DNA of 64,000 nucleotides from DATJCV01 sp963707665. GTDB taxonomy: Bacteria > Pseudomonadota > Gammaproteobacteria > Burkholderiales > Burkholderiaceae_D. Position 1 is the first letter of the stretch; the number at the start of each line of letters is the position of its first letter. Below are positions 7,708 through 17,549 of the stretch, piece by piece. The notes below the pieces were generated by a model. It did no database searches, was not told where the DNA came from, and saw only the letters and a program-made list of their open reading frames with translations. The stretch is taken from NCBI GenBank assembly GCA_963707665.1, contig CAVPQU010000014.1, positions 50,122 to 114,121 of the forward strand, read 5' to 3'. A program made the translations under genes and the position numbers.

Positions 7708-8373
7708 TCAGCCGCGCGAGACCAGCGCGCCGTTCACGACGCGAACCGAGTCGCCGACCTGCCAGCCGTTCGGACCGGATTGCGGGAAGGTACGCAAGGA
7801 CCCATTTTCCATCCGCACCCGTACTTCATAGCTGGTGCTGCCACGCGTGCGTTTCTCGACTTCATTGCCGGCGTAGCCGCCACCGACCGCGCCGGCGACG
7901 GTGGCCAGTGTGCGGCCATTGCCGCCGCCCACCTGGTTGCCCAGCAGACCACCGACCACTGCACCGGCGGCAATGCCCAGCCCGCTTGGTTGTGCGGCGT
8001 GCTGGATCGCCTGGACCGATTCAACCCGGCCACAGTTGCTGCAGATTGCCGGCGCCTGGGCTACCGGCGGTGGCGTGTACGTTGGCGCAACTGGAGCCGC
8101 CGCACGGGCTTTCACAGGGGCTGGTTTGACAGGGGCTGGTTTGACGGGAGCCGCTTGTTTGACGCTCTCTTGCGGCGCTGCGGCGACCGGCGGTGGGGCC
8201 TCGATTGCAGCGGGAGCGCTCGCCACGACAGGCGTGTTTGGCGCGCTGCCGCTATGCGAGCTTGGGAACATGCCGGTCATTGCCGCAATACCGGTCAGGC
8301 TGGCCAGCGTGACTGCGACTGCGGCAGTGGCGACCAGCGGGTGGATGCGATACGAGGATTTTCCGGTTTCCAT
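7708..8373 (-). CDS. Glycine zipper 2TM domain protein (envelope)
   Basis: Protein of 221 residues with one N-terminal membrane segment (about 13-34), then a Pro/Ala-rich linker with repeated APVKP units (about 45-105), a CSNC pair near residue 112, and a glycine-zipper domain with GLGIAAGAVVGGLLGNQVGGG and AGAVGGGYAGNEVE. The zipper is like that of SlyB and Rickettsia 17-kDa surface antigens. The linker suggests it spans the periplasm or wall. Exact role unknown. The start ATG at 8373 gives a normal inner-membrane anchor. Confidence 0.8.
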   Translation of the reverse strand: METGKSSYRIHPLVATAAVAVTLASLTGIAAMTGMFPSSHSGSAPNTPVVASAPAAIEAPPPVAAAPQESVKQAAPVKPAPVKPAPVKARAAAPVAPTYTPPPVAQAPAICSNCGRVESVQAIQHAAQPSGLGIAAGAVVGGLLGNQVGGGNGRTLATVAGAVGGGYAGNEVEKRTRGSTSYEVRVRMENGSLRTFPQSGPNGWQVGDSVRVVNGALVSRG

Positions 8374-8488
8374 TTTTTATTCCTGATGTTGGTGCGAATA
8401 AAGAAAGTATCGTGCACCTGTTGCTGCAATAAAAGCCGAAACCTGTGTCAGCCGTAAGAATTTGTAACCGTAGGGCATGCTTTGCCGT

Positions 8489-10018
8489 CTAATCTTCGCG
8501 GCGCAGGTGCGGAAACAGGATCACGTCGCGGATGTTCGGCGAATCGGTGATCAGCATCATCAGGCGGTCGATGCCGATGCCGCAGCCGCCGGTCGGCGGC
8601 AAGCCGTATTCCAGCGCACGGATATAGTCGGCGTCGTAATACATCGCTTCCTCGTCGCCGGCATCCTTGGCTTCGACCTGGGCGCGGAAGCGCGCGGCCT
8701 GGTCTTCGGGGTCGTTCAGCTCGGAAAAGCCATTGGCGATTTCACGGCCGGTCATGAACAGCTCGAAGCGCTCGGTGATGCCCGGCACCGTATCGGAAGC
8801 ACGCGCCAGCGGCGATACTTCGACCGGGTAATCGATGATGTAAGTCGGCTCCCACAATTGCGCTTCGGCGGTTTCCTCGAACAGCGCCAGTTGCAGTGCG
8901 CCGAGGCCGGCAATCGCGTGCGGCTTGACGCCGAATTTGTTCAATTCCTGCTTCAGGAAAGCGGCGTCCTGCAACTGTTCATTGGTGTACTGCGGTGCAT
9001 ATTTGTTGATGGCGCCGGTAATGGTCAGGCGCTGGAACGGTTTCGATAGATCCAGTTCGCGTCCCTGATAGACCAGCTGCGTGGTGCCGAGCGCGTCCAG
9101 CGCCGTTTGCCGGATCACGGCTTCGGTGAAATCCATCAGCCATTTGTAATCGACGTAGGCCGCATAGAATTCCATCATCGTGAATTCCGGATTGTGGCGC
9201 GGCGACACGCCCTCATTGCGGAAGTTGCGATTGACCTCGAACACGCGCTCGAAGCCGCCCACCACCAGCCGCTTCAGATACAGCTCCGGCGCAATCCGCA
9301 AAAACATCTGCATGTCGAGCGCGTTGTGATGCGTGATGAACGGCTTGGCCGCCGCGCCGCCCGGGATCACGTGCAGCATCGGCGTCTCGACTTCCATGAA
9401 GTCGTTTTTTTCCATGAAGCGGCGGATCGACGACAGCGCCGCCGTGCGCGCCTTGAAGGTGCGGCGCGTGTCTTCGTTGATGATCAGGTCGACGTAACGC
9501 TGGCGGTACTTGGTTTCCTGGTCCGACAAGCCGTGGAACTTGTCCGGCAGCGGCCGCAGCGATTTGGTCAGCAGCCGCAGATTGCTGACCTTGATCGACA
9601 GCTCGCCGGTCTTGGTCTTGAACAGCGTGCCTTCGGCGCCCAGGATGTCGCCCAGGTCGTAATGCTTGAACGCTTCATGCGCTTCCGCGCCGGCCAGCTC
9701 GCTGGTGATGTAGAGCTGGATGCGGCCATCCGCTTTGGCGCCGGAGGCATCCTGGATCGTCGCGAACGAGGCCTTGCCCATCACCCGTTTCAGCATCATG
9801 CGGCCGGCGACTGCCACCGTTACTTCCTGCGCTGCCAGCGCCTCGCGCTCCGTCTCGCCGTATTGCTCCTGCAAGGCAGCAGCCTTGTGCGTCGGACGGA
9901 AATCATTGGGAAACGCCACGCCTTGCAGGCGCAATGCGGCCAGCTTGGCGCGCCGCTCGGCAAGAATCGAGCTTTCGTCTTTTTCGGCCTGCAGCGCAGA
10001 GTAGTCGTCGTTCATCAT
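8489..10018 (-). CDS. lysS: Lysyl-tRNA synthetase (class II)
   Basis: Charges tRNA-Lys; 509 residues, the usual size. The anticodon-binding OB domain covers roughly residues 60-160 (VAGRMMLKRVMGKASFATIQD). Class II motif 2 is FRNEGVSPRHNPEFTMMEFY, and motif 3 is GGCGIGIDRLMML near the C-terminus. Two adjacent ATGs at 10018 and 10015 could both serve as start. It follows prfB by 115 bp on the same strand, the prfB-lysS order common in proteobacteria. Confidence 0.97.
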   Translation of the reverse strand: MMNDDYSALQAEKDESSILAERRAKLAALRLQGVAFPNDFRPTHKAAALQEQYGETEREALAAQEVTVAVAGRMMLKRVMGKASFATIQDASGAKADGRIQLYITSELAGAEAHEAFKHYDLGDILGAEGTLFKTKTGELSIKVSNLRLLTKSLRPLPDKFHGLSDQETKYRQRYVDLIINEDTRRTFKARTAALSSIRRFMEKNDFMEVETPMLHVIPGGAAAKPFITHHNALDMQMFLRIAPELYLKRLVVGGFERVFEVNRNFRNEGVSPRHNPEFTMMEFYAAYVDYKWLMDFTEAVIRQTALDALGTTQLVYQGRELDLSKPFQRLTITGAINKYAPQYTNEQLQDAAFLKQELNKFGVKPHAIAGLGALQLALFEETAEAQLWEPTYIIDYPVEVSPLARASDTVPGITERFELFMTGREIANGFSELNDPEDQAARFRAQVEAKDAGDEEAMYYDADYIRALEYGLPPTGGCGIGIDRLMMLITDSPNIRDVILFPHLRRED

Positions 10019-10133
10019 GATGTGGGACAGTGTTATCAGCGCGCGCTGCAGTCAAAGGGCGACTGCGAACTGACGCATGGTTTTCGGTTTCAGGTAAAAG
10101 GCGTTGCCGCCGGGCGACCGGCGGCCCGGAATG

Positions 10134-11238
10134 CTATACACCCTGTTTCAGCGAAGCGGCAATGAAGTCGTCCAGCTCGCCATCCAGCACGGCCTTGGTA
10201 TTGCCGGTCTCGAAGTTGGTGCGCAAATCCTTGATGCGCGACTGGTCCAGCACGTAGGAGCGGATCTGGTGGCCCCAGCCGACGTCGGTCTTGGAGTCTT
10301 CCAGCTTTTGCTGCTCGCTCATGCGCTTGCGCAGTTCCAGTTCGAACAGCTTGGCCTTCAGCATGTCCCAGGCCTCCGCCTTATTGCGATGCTGGCTGCG
10401 GTCGTTCTGGCATTGCACGACGATTCCGGTGGGCGTATGCGTCAGGCGCACCGCCGAATCGGTCTTGTTGATGTGCTGGCCGCCGGCGCCGGACGCGCGA
10501 TAGGTATCGATGCGCACATCGGCCGGATTGATGTCGATCTCGATCGAATCATCGACCTCGGGATACACGAACAGGCTGGAAAACGAGGTGTGGCGGCCGT
10601 TGGCGGAATCGAACGGCGACTTGCGCACCAGCCGGTGCACGCCGGTTTCGGTGCGCAGAAAGCCGTACGCATAATCGCCAACGACCTTGATGGTCGCGGT
10701 CTTGACGCCGGCCACCTCGCCATCCGACTGCTCCAGGATTTCCGCCTTGAAGCCCTTGCGTTCGCAATAGCGCAGATACTGGCGCAGCAGCATCGACGCC
10801 CAATCCTGCGCCTCGGTGCCGCCGGCGCCGGCCTGGATGTCGATGAAGCAATTGTTGGGGTCCATCGGATTGGAAAACATGCGGTGGAATTCCATTTCTT
10901 CCACCCGTTGTTCCAGCTTCTGCGCATCCTGCTCCAGCGCAACCAGGGTGCCTTCGTCCTGCTCGTCGCGCGCCATTTCGAACAGATCGCTGGCGTCGCG
11001 CAGATCGGTCTCGATGCCGAGCAGCGTCAGCACGATGGTTTCCAGTGATTTCTTTTCCTTGCCGAGCTCCTGCGCGCGCTTCTGGTCGTTCCAGACGTTG
11101 GGGTCTTCCAGCTCGGCGTTGACTTGCTCCAGTTTCTCCGACTTCACATCGAAGTCAAAGATACCTCCGCAGTTCAATCGTGCGTTCGGACAGGTCCTCG
11201 AGCAGGGATTCGAGGGAGTTTAGGTGTTCTGCTTCCAT
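10134..11238 (-). CDS. prfB: Peptide chain release factor 2 (programmed +1 frameshift)
   Basis: Terminates translation at UGA and UAA. The zero frame starts at ATG 11238 and reads 27 residues to an in-frame TGA at 11157-11155 after RRYL; the main frame resumes at GAC 11156-11154 and gives 340 more residues, 367 in all (E. coli RF2 has 365). The catalytic GGQ lies in GAGGQHINKTDSA, and the RF2 stop-recognition tripeptide SPF in VRKSPFDSANG. The break is the classic autoregulatory frameshift, not damage. Confidence 0.96.
11155..11168 (-). promoter_or_regulatory. prfB programmed frameshift site
   Basis: On the minus strand an SD-like GGAGGT is followed after two bases by CTT TGA C, the same slippery arrangement as in E. 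coli prfB. When RF2 is scarce the ribosome pauses at UGA, slips from CUU to UUU, and continues in the +1 frame. This makes RF2 synthesis self-regulated. Confidence 0.93.
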
Positions 11239-11319
11239 GATGAGTCTTTGTGCGGGAAAAGGAGAAATTATACGCGAGCGCGCTCCAGTCCTGCGGCCCG
11301 CCGCAGGTCCCGGTTGGGT

Positions 11320-11355
11320 TTGTCGTTCCCGAGTGCTTTTATCGGGAACCCAGCG
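11320..11355 (+). repeat. Solo REP hairpin
   Basis: A single arm of the REPIN-like family: TTTGTCGTTCCCG with the perfect stem GTTCCCGA (11325-11332) and TCGGGAAC (11342-11349), followed by CCCAGCG as in the other copies. The partner arm is missing. It lies 56 bp before ATACTCC-53 copy B, in the 381-bp gap between prfB and hsdS. Confidence 0.65.
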
Positions 11356-11410
11356 CCTGTGGTTTCGCAGAGCTGCGACCGGCAATCCGGCACAACGCTG
11401 AACTTCGCAG

Positions 11411-11470
11411 ATACTCCTTGAGGTAAGTGTCAATATCGGGCGTAAAATGGACGTTAAAGCAGCATACTCC
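11411..11470 (+). repeat. ATACTCC-53 dispersed repeat, copy B
   Basis: ATACTCC at 11411-11417 and 11464-11470, starts 53 bp apart, with CGGGCGTAAAATGGACGTT in the centre. It has the same orientation as copy C at 16897, and the two bracket the hsd locus. The rest of the gap up to hsdS holds a short perfect palindrome (AGCCGCTGCGCAGCGGCT, 11589-11606) without a T-run. Confidence 0.85.
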
Positions 11471-11620
11471 ATGAATTTATAGGGTATATGGTATATGCAA
11501 AAATAAAAGGATGCGTGCCAGAGAGTCAACGTCTAGCAACGGGATATCTGGCGCCCACGACCCTTGCCCGAATCGCCAGAGCAACCGTAGCCGCTGCGCA
11601 GCGGCTGGCCGGGGGTGTGC

Positions 11621-12760
11621 TTATGGCTGTTCGCGTACCGCGTCGGCATTTTCGTCCTCGCCCCAGACGCGAGCAAGGGCGGCCTGGATTTTTTTCTCGA
11701 AGCGAACGATCAGTTCGCGATTGGCGGCGACCAGCGCTTGCTCGGCTTCGATTTCGGCGACGATGCCTTGTTGGGTTTGGAGGGGTGGAACCGGGATTTT
11801 AATTTGCCGGAGATCGTCCGAGTTAATCTTCAGTGTGCCGTGCGCGGCAGTGGCTAGAATTTGGCTAAACTGTGCTTGCTGTTGCCTAAGTACGAAGGCG
11901 AGGAATCGAGGCGTAATGACATCAGTATTGGGATGCATCGCCCTTAGGTCTTGGTTGAAAGCGCACGGTTTCATTACTTCACAAATTGGGATTCCGTTTG
12001 CCGAAGCCCATGCCTCGAACGAGAATTAACAGCGAACCGATTGGAGCAATTTGGGTTGCTGACTCGGTTATAGCGGCAGCAGACACGTGTAGGGTCGCGT
12101 CGTATATTTGATCTACTTTCAAATCCTTGGCTGATACCCACGGAATTGCGCCGATCCAATAAGATGCATTTGTTTTCGAAGGGGTGCCTCCGCTGGTAAA
12201 ACTGCACAACTCGCCCAATTGAATGATCGGCCAGTCAGGATGAATGGGAATGTGCGGTCGGTAGTTGTCAGCGACGGCGCGCGCACCGTCGATGACTTTC
12301 TGATAGCCCTCGATCTCCGCCACGATTTCCTGCTGCACATCCAGCGGCGGAAGGGGGATTTGATGAGTTTCTAAACATCGGTACGGTTCGAACCCAGTGA
12401 ATTCCAGCGCCGCCTCGCAGATCCGGAAAAGGTTCAGGGTTTTGCAGCATCCAGTAAAGATATGCTAATGTCGGATTTCGCCGGATCTGTCTGCTTGACG
12501 TGAATGAGGTTGTGCTCGATTGGAAAGCAGTTCTTTTCAGATCCATGCTCACGTGTCTCCTGCGAGAACCTTTGTCGGCCAACTACAATCGTCGGCCCTT
12601 CGATAATGGTCTTGCTGCGACGTAACCGTGATGCCAGTTTGAGCCAACGACCGGATAAGTGGCCATCCTCACGTTTTTCCTTCGGCAACTGGCACCGTTA
12701 TTGCCGAAGCGTCGCAGACTTACCTGGAACGCTCGGAGTGGAAACGCGGATTGGCGTTGT
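11621..12760 (-). pseudogene. hsdS: Type I restriction-modification specificity subunit HsdS, frameshifted
   Basis: The DNA-recognition subunit of a type I system. The pieces read, in order on the minus strand, an N-terminal target-recognition domain (IIEGPTIVVGRQ, then NCFPIEHNLIHV), the first conserved helix (QQEIVAEIEGYQKVIDGARA), a second domain (SFTSGGTPSKTNASYWIG, PWVSAKDLK), and the second conserved helix (QQGIVAEIEAEQALVAANRE). They lie in different frames, with breaks near 12460, 12350 and 11980. The extent of about 380 codons fits a full HsdS. The exact start is unclear. Either decayed or badly sequenced. Confidence 0.8.
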
Positions 12761-12761
12761 A

Positions 12762-14123
12762 TCAGCCCTCCCGATACCGCTCCCCGCTGAGGTTGTAGTC
12801 GCCATTCGCGGCGATCTTTTCTTTCGCCACGATCAGGCCGCAGCGTCGGCTGCGAAGTCCGTCAGTCGGCTCGCCCGCTACGCAGCGCGTCGCAGGTAGT
12901 CGGCGAGTTCGGCCTGCACCTGCGGCAGGTCGTTCTTCTCGATCGCGCGCCGCTGCGCACCGAGGCCGAAGCCGTCGTTCTCGACCTTGAAGAAGCGCGA
13001 CGGTGTCGCTCTGCTTGGCGAGCGATTTGTCGAGGATCAGGATGCGAGGTCTTCACGCCGGAGTAGGGATTGAAACAGCCCGCCGGCAGCGAGATGACGG
13101 CGACGAGGGACGTTTTCGACCAGCATCTTGCGCAGCTCTTTGTAGGCGGTCTGGCTCTGGAAGATGATGCCCTCGGGCACGATGATGCCGGCGCGGCCGC
13201 TGGGCGTGAGGTGCTCGGCCATGTAGTCCACGAAGAGCACTTCGCTGCGCTTGGCCTGGATCGAGAAGCGCTTGTGCGGCTTGATGCCGCCTTTCGGCGA
13301 CATGAAGGGCGGGTTGGCGAGGATGACGTCGGCGAATTCGTTCCAGCGCTCCTCGGAGGTCAGCGTGTCGTATTCGTAGATGTGCGGATCGGTGAAGCCG
13401 TGCAGGTAGAGGTTCACCAGCGAGAGGCGCACCATGTCGGGCGAGATGTCGTAGCCCTTGAAGTTCTTGGCGAGGCGGCCGCGTTCGTCGGGCGTGAGCG
13501 TGCTGTGGCCCTTGGCGTCGGTGTTGGCGCGCAGGATGTGCTTGTAGGCGGAGATCAGGAAGCCGGCGGTGCCGCAGGCCGGGTCGAGAATCGGTCTCGT
13601 TCTTCTTCGGGTCGACGATCGTCGACGATGAAATCGATGATGTGGCGCGGCGTGCGGAACTGGCCGGCATCGCCCTGCGAGCCGAGGACGGAAAGCAGAT
13701 ACTCGAAGGCGTCGCCGAGGCGCTCGCTGTGGTCGTAGGTGAACTCGTCGATGATCTTGAGGAAGGCCTTGAGCGTCTCCGGGTCGCGATAGGGCAGGTA
13801 GGCGTTCTTGAAGATGTCGCGGAAGAGCGGCGGGATGCCGGGGTTCTCCGGCATCTTGCGCGATGCCTTCGGCGTAGAGGCCGAGCATCTCGTGGCCGCC
13901 GAGGCCGGAGCGCATCAGCTTGGCCCAGCCGTAGCGGGCGAAGTCGCCGGTGAAGAACTTGCGCTTGCCGCCCAGCTCCTCGGCTTCGGCGTCCATGTCG
14001 TCCATGAACTTGTAGATCAGGGCGATGGTGATCTGCTCGACCTGGCGATTTGGGATCGGGCACCTTGCCGACGAGGATGTCGCGGGCGGTGTCGATGCGG
14101 CGCTTGGTATCGGTGTCGAGCAT
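12762..14123 (-). pseudogene. hsdM: Type I restriction-modification DNA methyltransferase HsdM, frameshifted
   Basis: Adenine-N6 methyltransferase subunit. It starts MLDTDTKRRIDTARDILVGK, followed by the helical HsdM N-domain (QITIALIYKFMDDMDAEAEELGG). SAM-binding motif I is DPACGTAGFL and the catalytic motif is NPPF (ILANPPFMSPKGG). The end reads KEKIAANGDYNLSGERY, as in family C-termini. At least five frame changes are needed, near 14050, 13860, 13600, 13110 and 12870. It follows hsdR by 10 bp, so R-M-S was one operon. Confidence 0.85.
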
Positions 14124-14133
14124 GCGATGTCCT

Positions 14134-16694
14134 TTAGGCGGCGAACTGGTTCAGGGACACGTAGTCCTTGATGTATTCGGGAACGAGCGTCGCGGTACTT
14201 CGCCGGCACGGCTTTGAAGTCGCGCGTGGAGAAGACCGGGTTGGTGGCCAGATCGGTGAACTGCCGGCTCTCGATGATGTGCGCGGACCTGGTCGCTGGT
14301 GACGTAGGCCTTGAAGTAGGTCTTGATGGCCGGAATCGCCTCGGCCTCCTCGGGCTTGTAGTCGGCGACGAACTTGGCGAACTCTTCTTCCAGCAGTTCG
14401 TCCTTGGATTTGAAGCGCGGGATGAGGCCGAAGATCTTTTCCAGAATTTCGCGCAGGGTGAGGCGGCGATCCACGGCGGCGGCCTTGCGCAGCTTCTCGA
14501 GGGTGTAGTACTCGTTCGGGCTTGTCGAAGATCTCGCGGTTCACGTAGTCGATGACGCGATCCCACTGGCCGGCCTCGACGGCGGCGGCGATGGTGTCGT
14601 TCTCGCGCACGCTGTCTTCGAATTTCTCGAAGAACATGCGGTCGATCTTCATGCCCTCGAGGCCGATGGTCTCTTCCTTGATCGTCGAGAGGATGTCGTC
14701 GCCGAGGTGCTCGTAGCGTACCTCCCGACTGCACCACCGGGCCGTCGTGCCGCCGCCGTCTTCGCGCTCCGTGCCCTTGCGGCTTGGGCAGCTTCAGCAC
14801 TTCGTCGTAGTTGAACTCCTCCTCGAAGTATTCGCAGTTGGCGAAGAAGTCGAAGAGCTTGAAGGCGGTCTTCTGCGGCGCCTTGACGCCGTTCCTTCAG
14901 CGCTCGTCGTCGAAGAGCTGTTCGCGGAAGTCATGCTTGCGGGTGCCGCGCCCCTTGATCTGGATGAAATCGGTGGGCGAGAAGATCGGGCGGAACAGGC
15001 CGAGGTTGAGAATGTCGGGGCAGTCGTAGCCGGTGGTCATCATGCCGACGGTGACGCAGACGCGCGCCTTGCTGGTCTTGTAGGCGGGCAGGAAATTGGC
15101 CGAGCCGAGCAGGTTGTTGTTGGTGAAGTTGATGGTGAACTGCTGGGCGTCGGCGATCTGCGACGTGACCTGCACGGCGAAGTCGGACTGATATTTGCCG
15201 GGGAACATGCGGTCGGCCATCTCGTTGAGAATCTGCGCCAGCTTGGCGGCGTGGTTCTGGCTGACGGCGAAGACGATGGACTTGCCGATTTCGCCGCTGA
15301 TCGGATCGCGCAGGGCGTTTTCGAGAAAGGTCTTGCAGAAGAGCTGGTTGGTGGCGTCGGCAGAAGAAGCGCTTTTCGAACTCGCGCTGCTTGAAGGTCT
15401 GCTGTCTGGTCCTCGCCCTGCGTCGTCCGTGAACTCGACGACGAAGCCCTCGTTCGGAGAGCAGCTGCGGTGGTGATGTCGGTGCGGGCATCGACCACGG
15501 TCGGATTGATCAGGAAGCCCTCCTTCACGCCATCGAGCAGCGAGTAGCGGAAGGTCGGCTGGCCGTCCTCGCAGCCGAAGGTGCGGTAGGTATCGAGCAG
15601 CAGGCGGCGCTCGGCCTCGCGCGGGTCGCGTGGTGGCCGGCTTCGCCTTGTCGAATCTTCTTGCAGGTAGTCGCGCGGCGTGGCGGTGAGGCCGAGCTTG
15701 TAGCCGATGAAGTAGTCGAAGACGGCGCGGGCGTTGCCGCCGATGGAGCGATGCGCTTCGTCGGAGATGACCAGATCGAAGTCGGTCGGCGAAAAGAGCT
15801 GCTGGTATTTGTTGTTGAAGAGCAGCGACTGCACGGTGGTGACGACGATCTCGGCGTGCCGCCAGTCGTCGCGGTTTTCCTTGTAGATGACCGTCTTGTA
15901 GTCGTTGGACAGCAACGCGGCGAAGGCCTTCTTCGCCTGATCTTCCAGTTCCAGCCGATCGACCAGGAACAGGACGCGCCGGGCGTTGCCGGAGCGCAGA
16001 AAGAGCTTGATGACGGCGGCGGCGGTCAGCGTCTTGCCGGTGCCGGTGGCCATTTCGAACAGGAAGCGGTCCTTGCCGTCCCCGACCGCTGCCTGCAGCG
16101 CGTGGATGGCTTTCAGCTGATAGGGGCGCAGGAAGCGCAGCTTGTTGGCCCGGATGAAATCGGGCCGCTCGGCTTCATTCTTCCACGCGGCTTCGGCGTG
16201 GTAGCCGGGCCGCTGGGTGAGCACGATGTAGTCGTCGCCGACCGCTTCCTCGATCAGCCGCTTCGGATCGGGCGTGATCTTCTGGTAGCCGATCACCGAC
16301 TCCGGCGTTGGGGAAGGTGGTGATGATGTACGGATTGCCGCGCTCGAGGTCCCAGAAGTAGTGCAGATTGCCGTTGGAAAGGATGACGAAGCGGCAGTTC
16401 TGGGACGGGCGTATTTGCGGGCCTGCTCCTTGCCGACGAGCGGATTTTTGTCCTCGGCTTTGGCTTCAAGGACGAGGAGCGGAAAGCCTTTTTCATTGAG
16501 CAGCAGGAAATCGATGAAGCCCTTGGTCGATTTCTCGAAGTTGTCGCCGAGCGCATCCAGATCCTGCGTCTTGATCGTGACGCTAGGTTCGAGCCGGATG
16601 TTGGCCGGCGCGCGCCGTCCGCAAAGAAACGCCAGCCTGCCGCTTCGAGCAGCTTGTTGATCTTGATGCGGGCGGTGGCTTCTTTGGCGGTCAT
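14134..16694 (-). pseudogene. hsdR: Type I restriction endonuclease subunit HsdR, frameshifted
   Basis: The translocating nuclease subunit, about 853 codons long, a normal size. The N-terminal nuclease domain includes the LEAKAE part of a PD-(D/E)xK site. Then come helicase motifs: Walker A ATGTGKTLT, DEAHRSIGG, GLTATPRDYL and QIKGRGTRK. The end (EYIKDYVSLNQFAA) belongs to the EcoEI-type R C-terminal domain. Both single-base gains and losses are needed to join the pieces, for example near 16610, 16400, 16310, 15650, 15430, 15350, 14890 and 14500. As written it cannot make an active protein. Confidence 0.87.
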
Positions 16695-16896
16695 TTGATT
16701 GATGGCGACATGGTCGGTGCCAAACCTTACCTGTGGGTCAGGGTAAAAACAAGGGGAGTGGAATGAGGCTTTTGCTTGATCCTGTTACCAAGTAGATGGT
16801 GAAGTCTGTGATAGGGGAGTTTTTGGCCGGAGGGATTTGCGGGAATTATTTTCCGTGAGTCGCTTGCAGTGCTATGTGGTACTTGGAAGTTTTAAT

Positions 16897-16956
16897 ATAC
16901 TCATGACAGTAGGGCTTGATATCGGGCGTACAGAGGGTGTTTTATTGGCGTACTCC
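16897..16956 (+). repeat. ATACTCC-53 dispersed repeat, copy C (degenerate)
   Basis: ATACTCA at 16897-16903 and GTACTCC at 16950-16956, starts again 53 bp apart, with ATCGGGCGTA in the central position. It is the least conserved copy. It lies in the 371-bp gap upstream of hsdR (16695-17065); the rest of that gap should hold the hsdR promoter, but I cannot place it. Confidence 0.7.
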
Positions 16957-17065
16957 TAATATCCACCGACATTATCATTCGCGGTTGAAAATGATACCCG
17001 GTTGATTTGAACGCAGCACTTCATCCCGGTCATTGCCGACTGACGCAGCCAGCGCTGGTTTCAGA

Positions 17066-17443
17066 CTGACTCGGCATGCTCCACCAGCAACTGCACCCGC
17101 GTCACTCCGTTGTATTCGTTTGCGCCCAGCCGGTAAGCGACTTTGGCCTCCCGCCAGATCATCAGCGTGGCCGAACCAGATGGCGTCGTAGCGCTGGCCG
17201 TTCTTTTCCAGCGCCAGTTTCAGATGCTTTTCCTTCAAAGTGCGCTGGCTTGCCACCTTGGACTCGTCGCAAAAAACCGATGGCGCAAATCCCTGTCCCC
17301 AGACTTGCGCGTCCATCGTTTCGATGAATTGGGTGGTGAAGTACGCGTCCTCCAGTGGGCCGTCGGTTTCCAGCACGTGATCCAGCTGGGCCGGCGTGAG
17401 CTCGTCGCGGCTGACTGTCGCGAATGTTTGGGCGAAGGCCACG
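17066..17443 (-). pseudogene. Diverged duplicate of the recJ 3' end
   Basis: About 378 bp that matches the last 126 codons of the intact recJ at 22650-23026 in the same orientation. The conserved text includes LETDGPLEDAYFTTQFIETM and WGQGFAP, then ends VTRVQLLVEHAES after a frameshift near 17155. A 62-bp block, 17282-17343, is identical to 22862-22923, although the flanks have diverged to roughly 80 percent by eye. No upstream recJ sequence is present, so it is a fragment. It abuts an IS5-family remnant. Confidence 0.85.
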
Positions 17444-17549
17444 CCCTGCTGGAGATAATCACGTTTGTCCGGATGGGGAACGGGCAGGAAGTTTGTCCGT
17501 CGTAAGAACTGATTCTCGACAAAAGGACCGAGGGCGGCGGCAGAAGAGC

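Noticed and set aside
10104..11048. Long open frame on the plus strand opposite prfB
   Set aside because: It is the antisense shadow of a strongly conserved gene in GC-rich DNA, with no recognisable domain.
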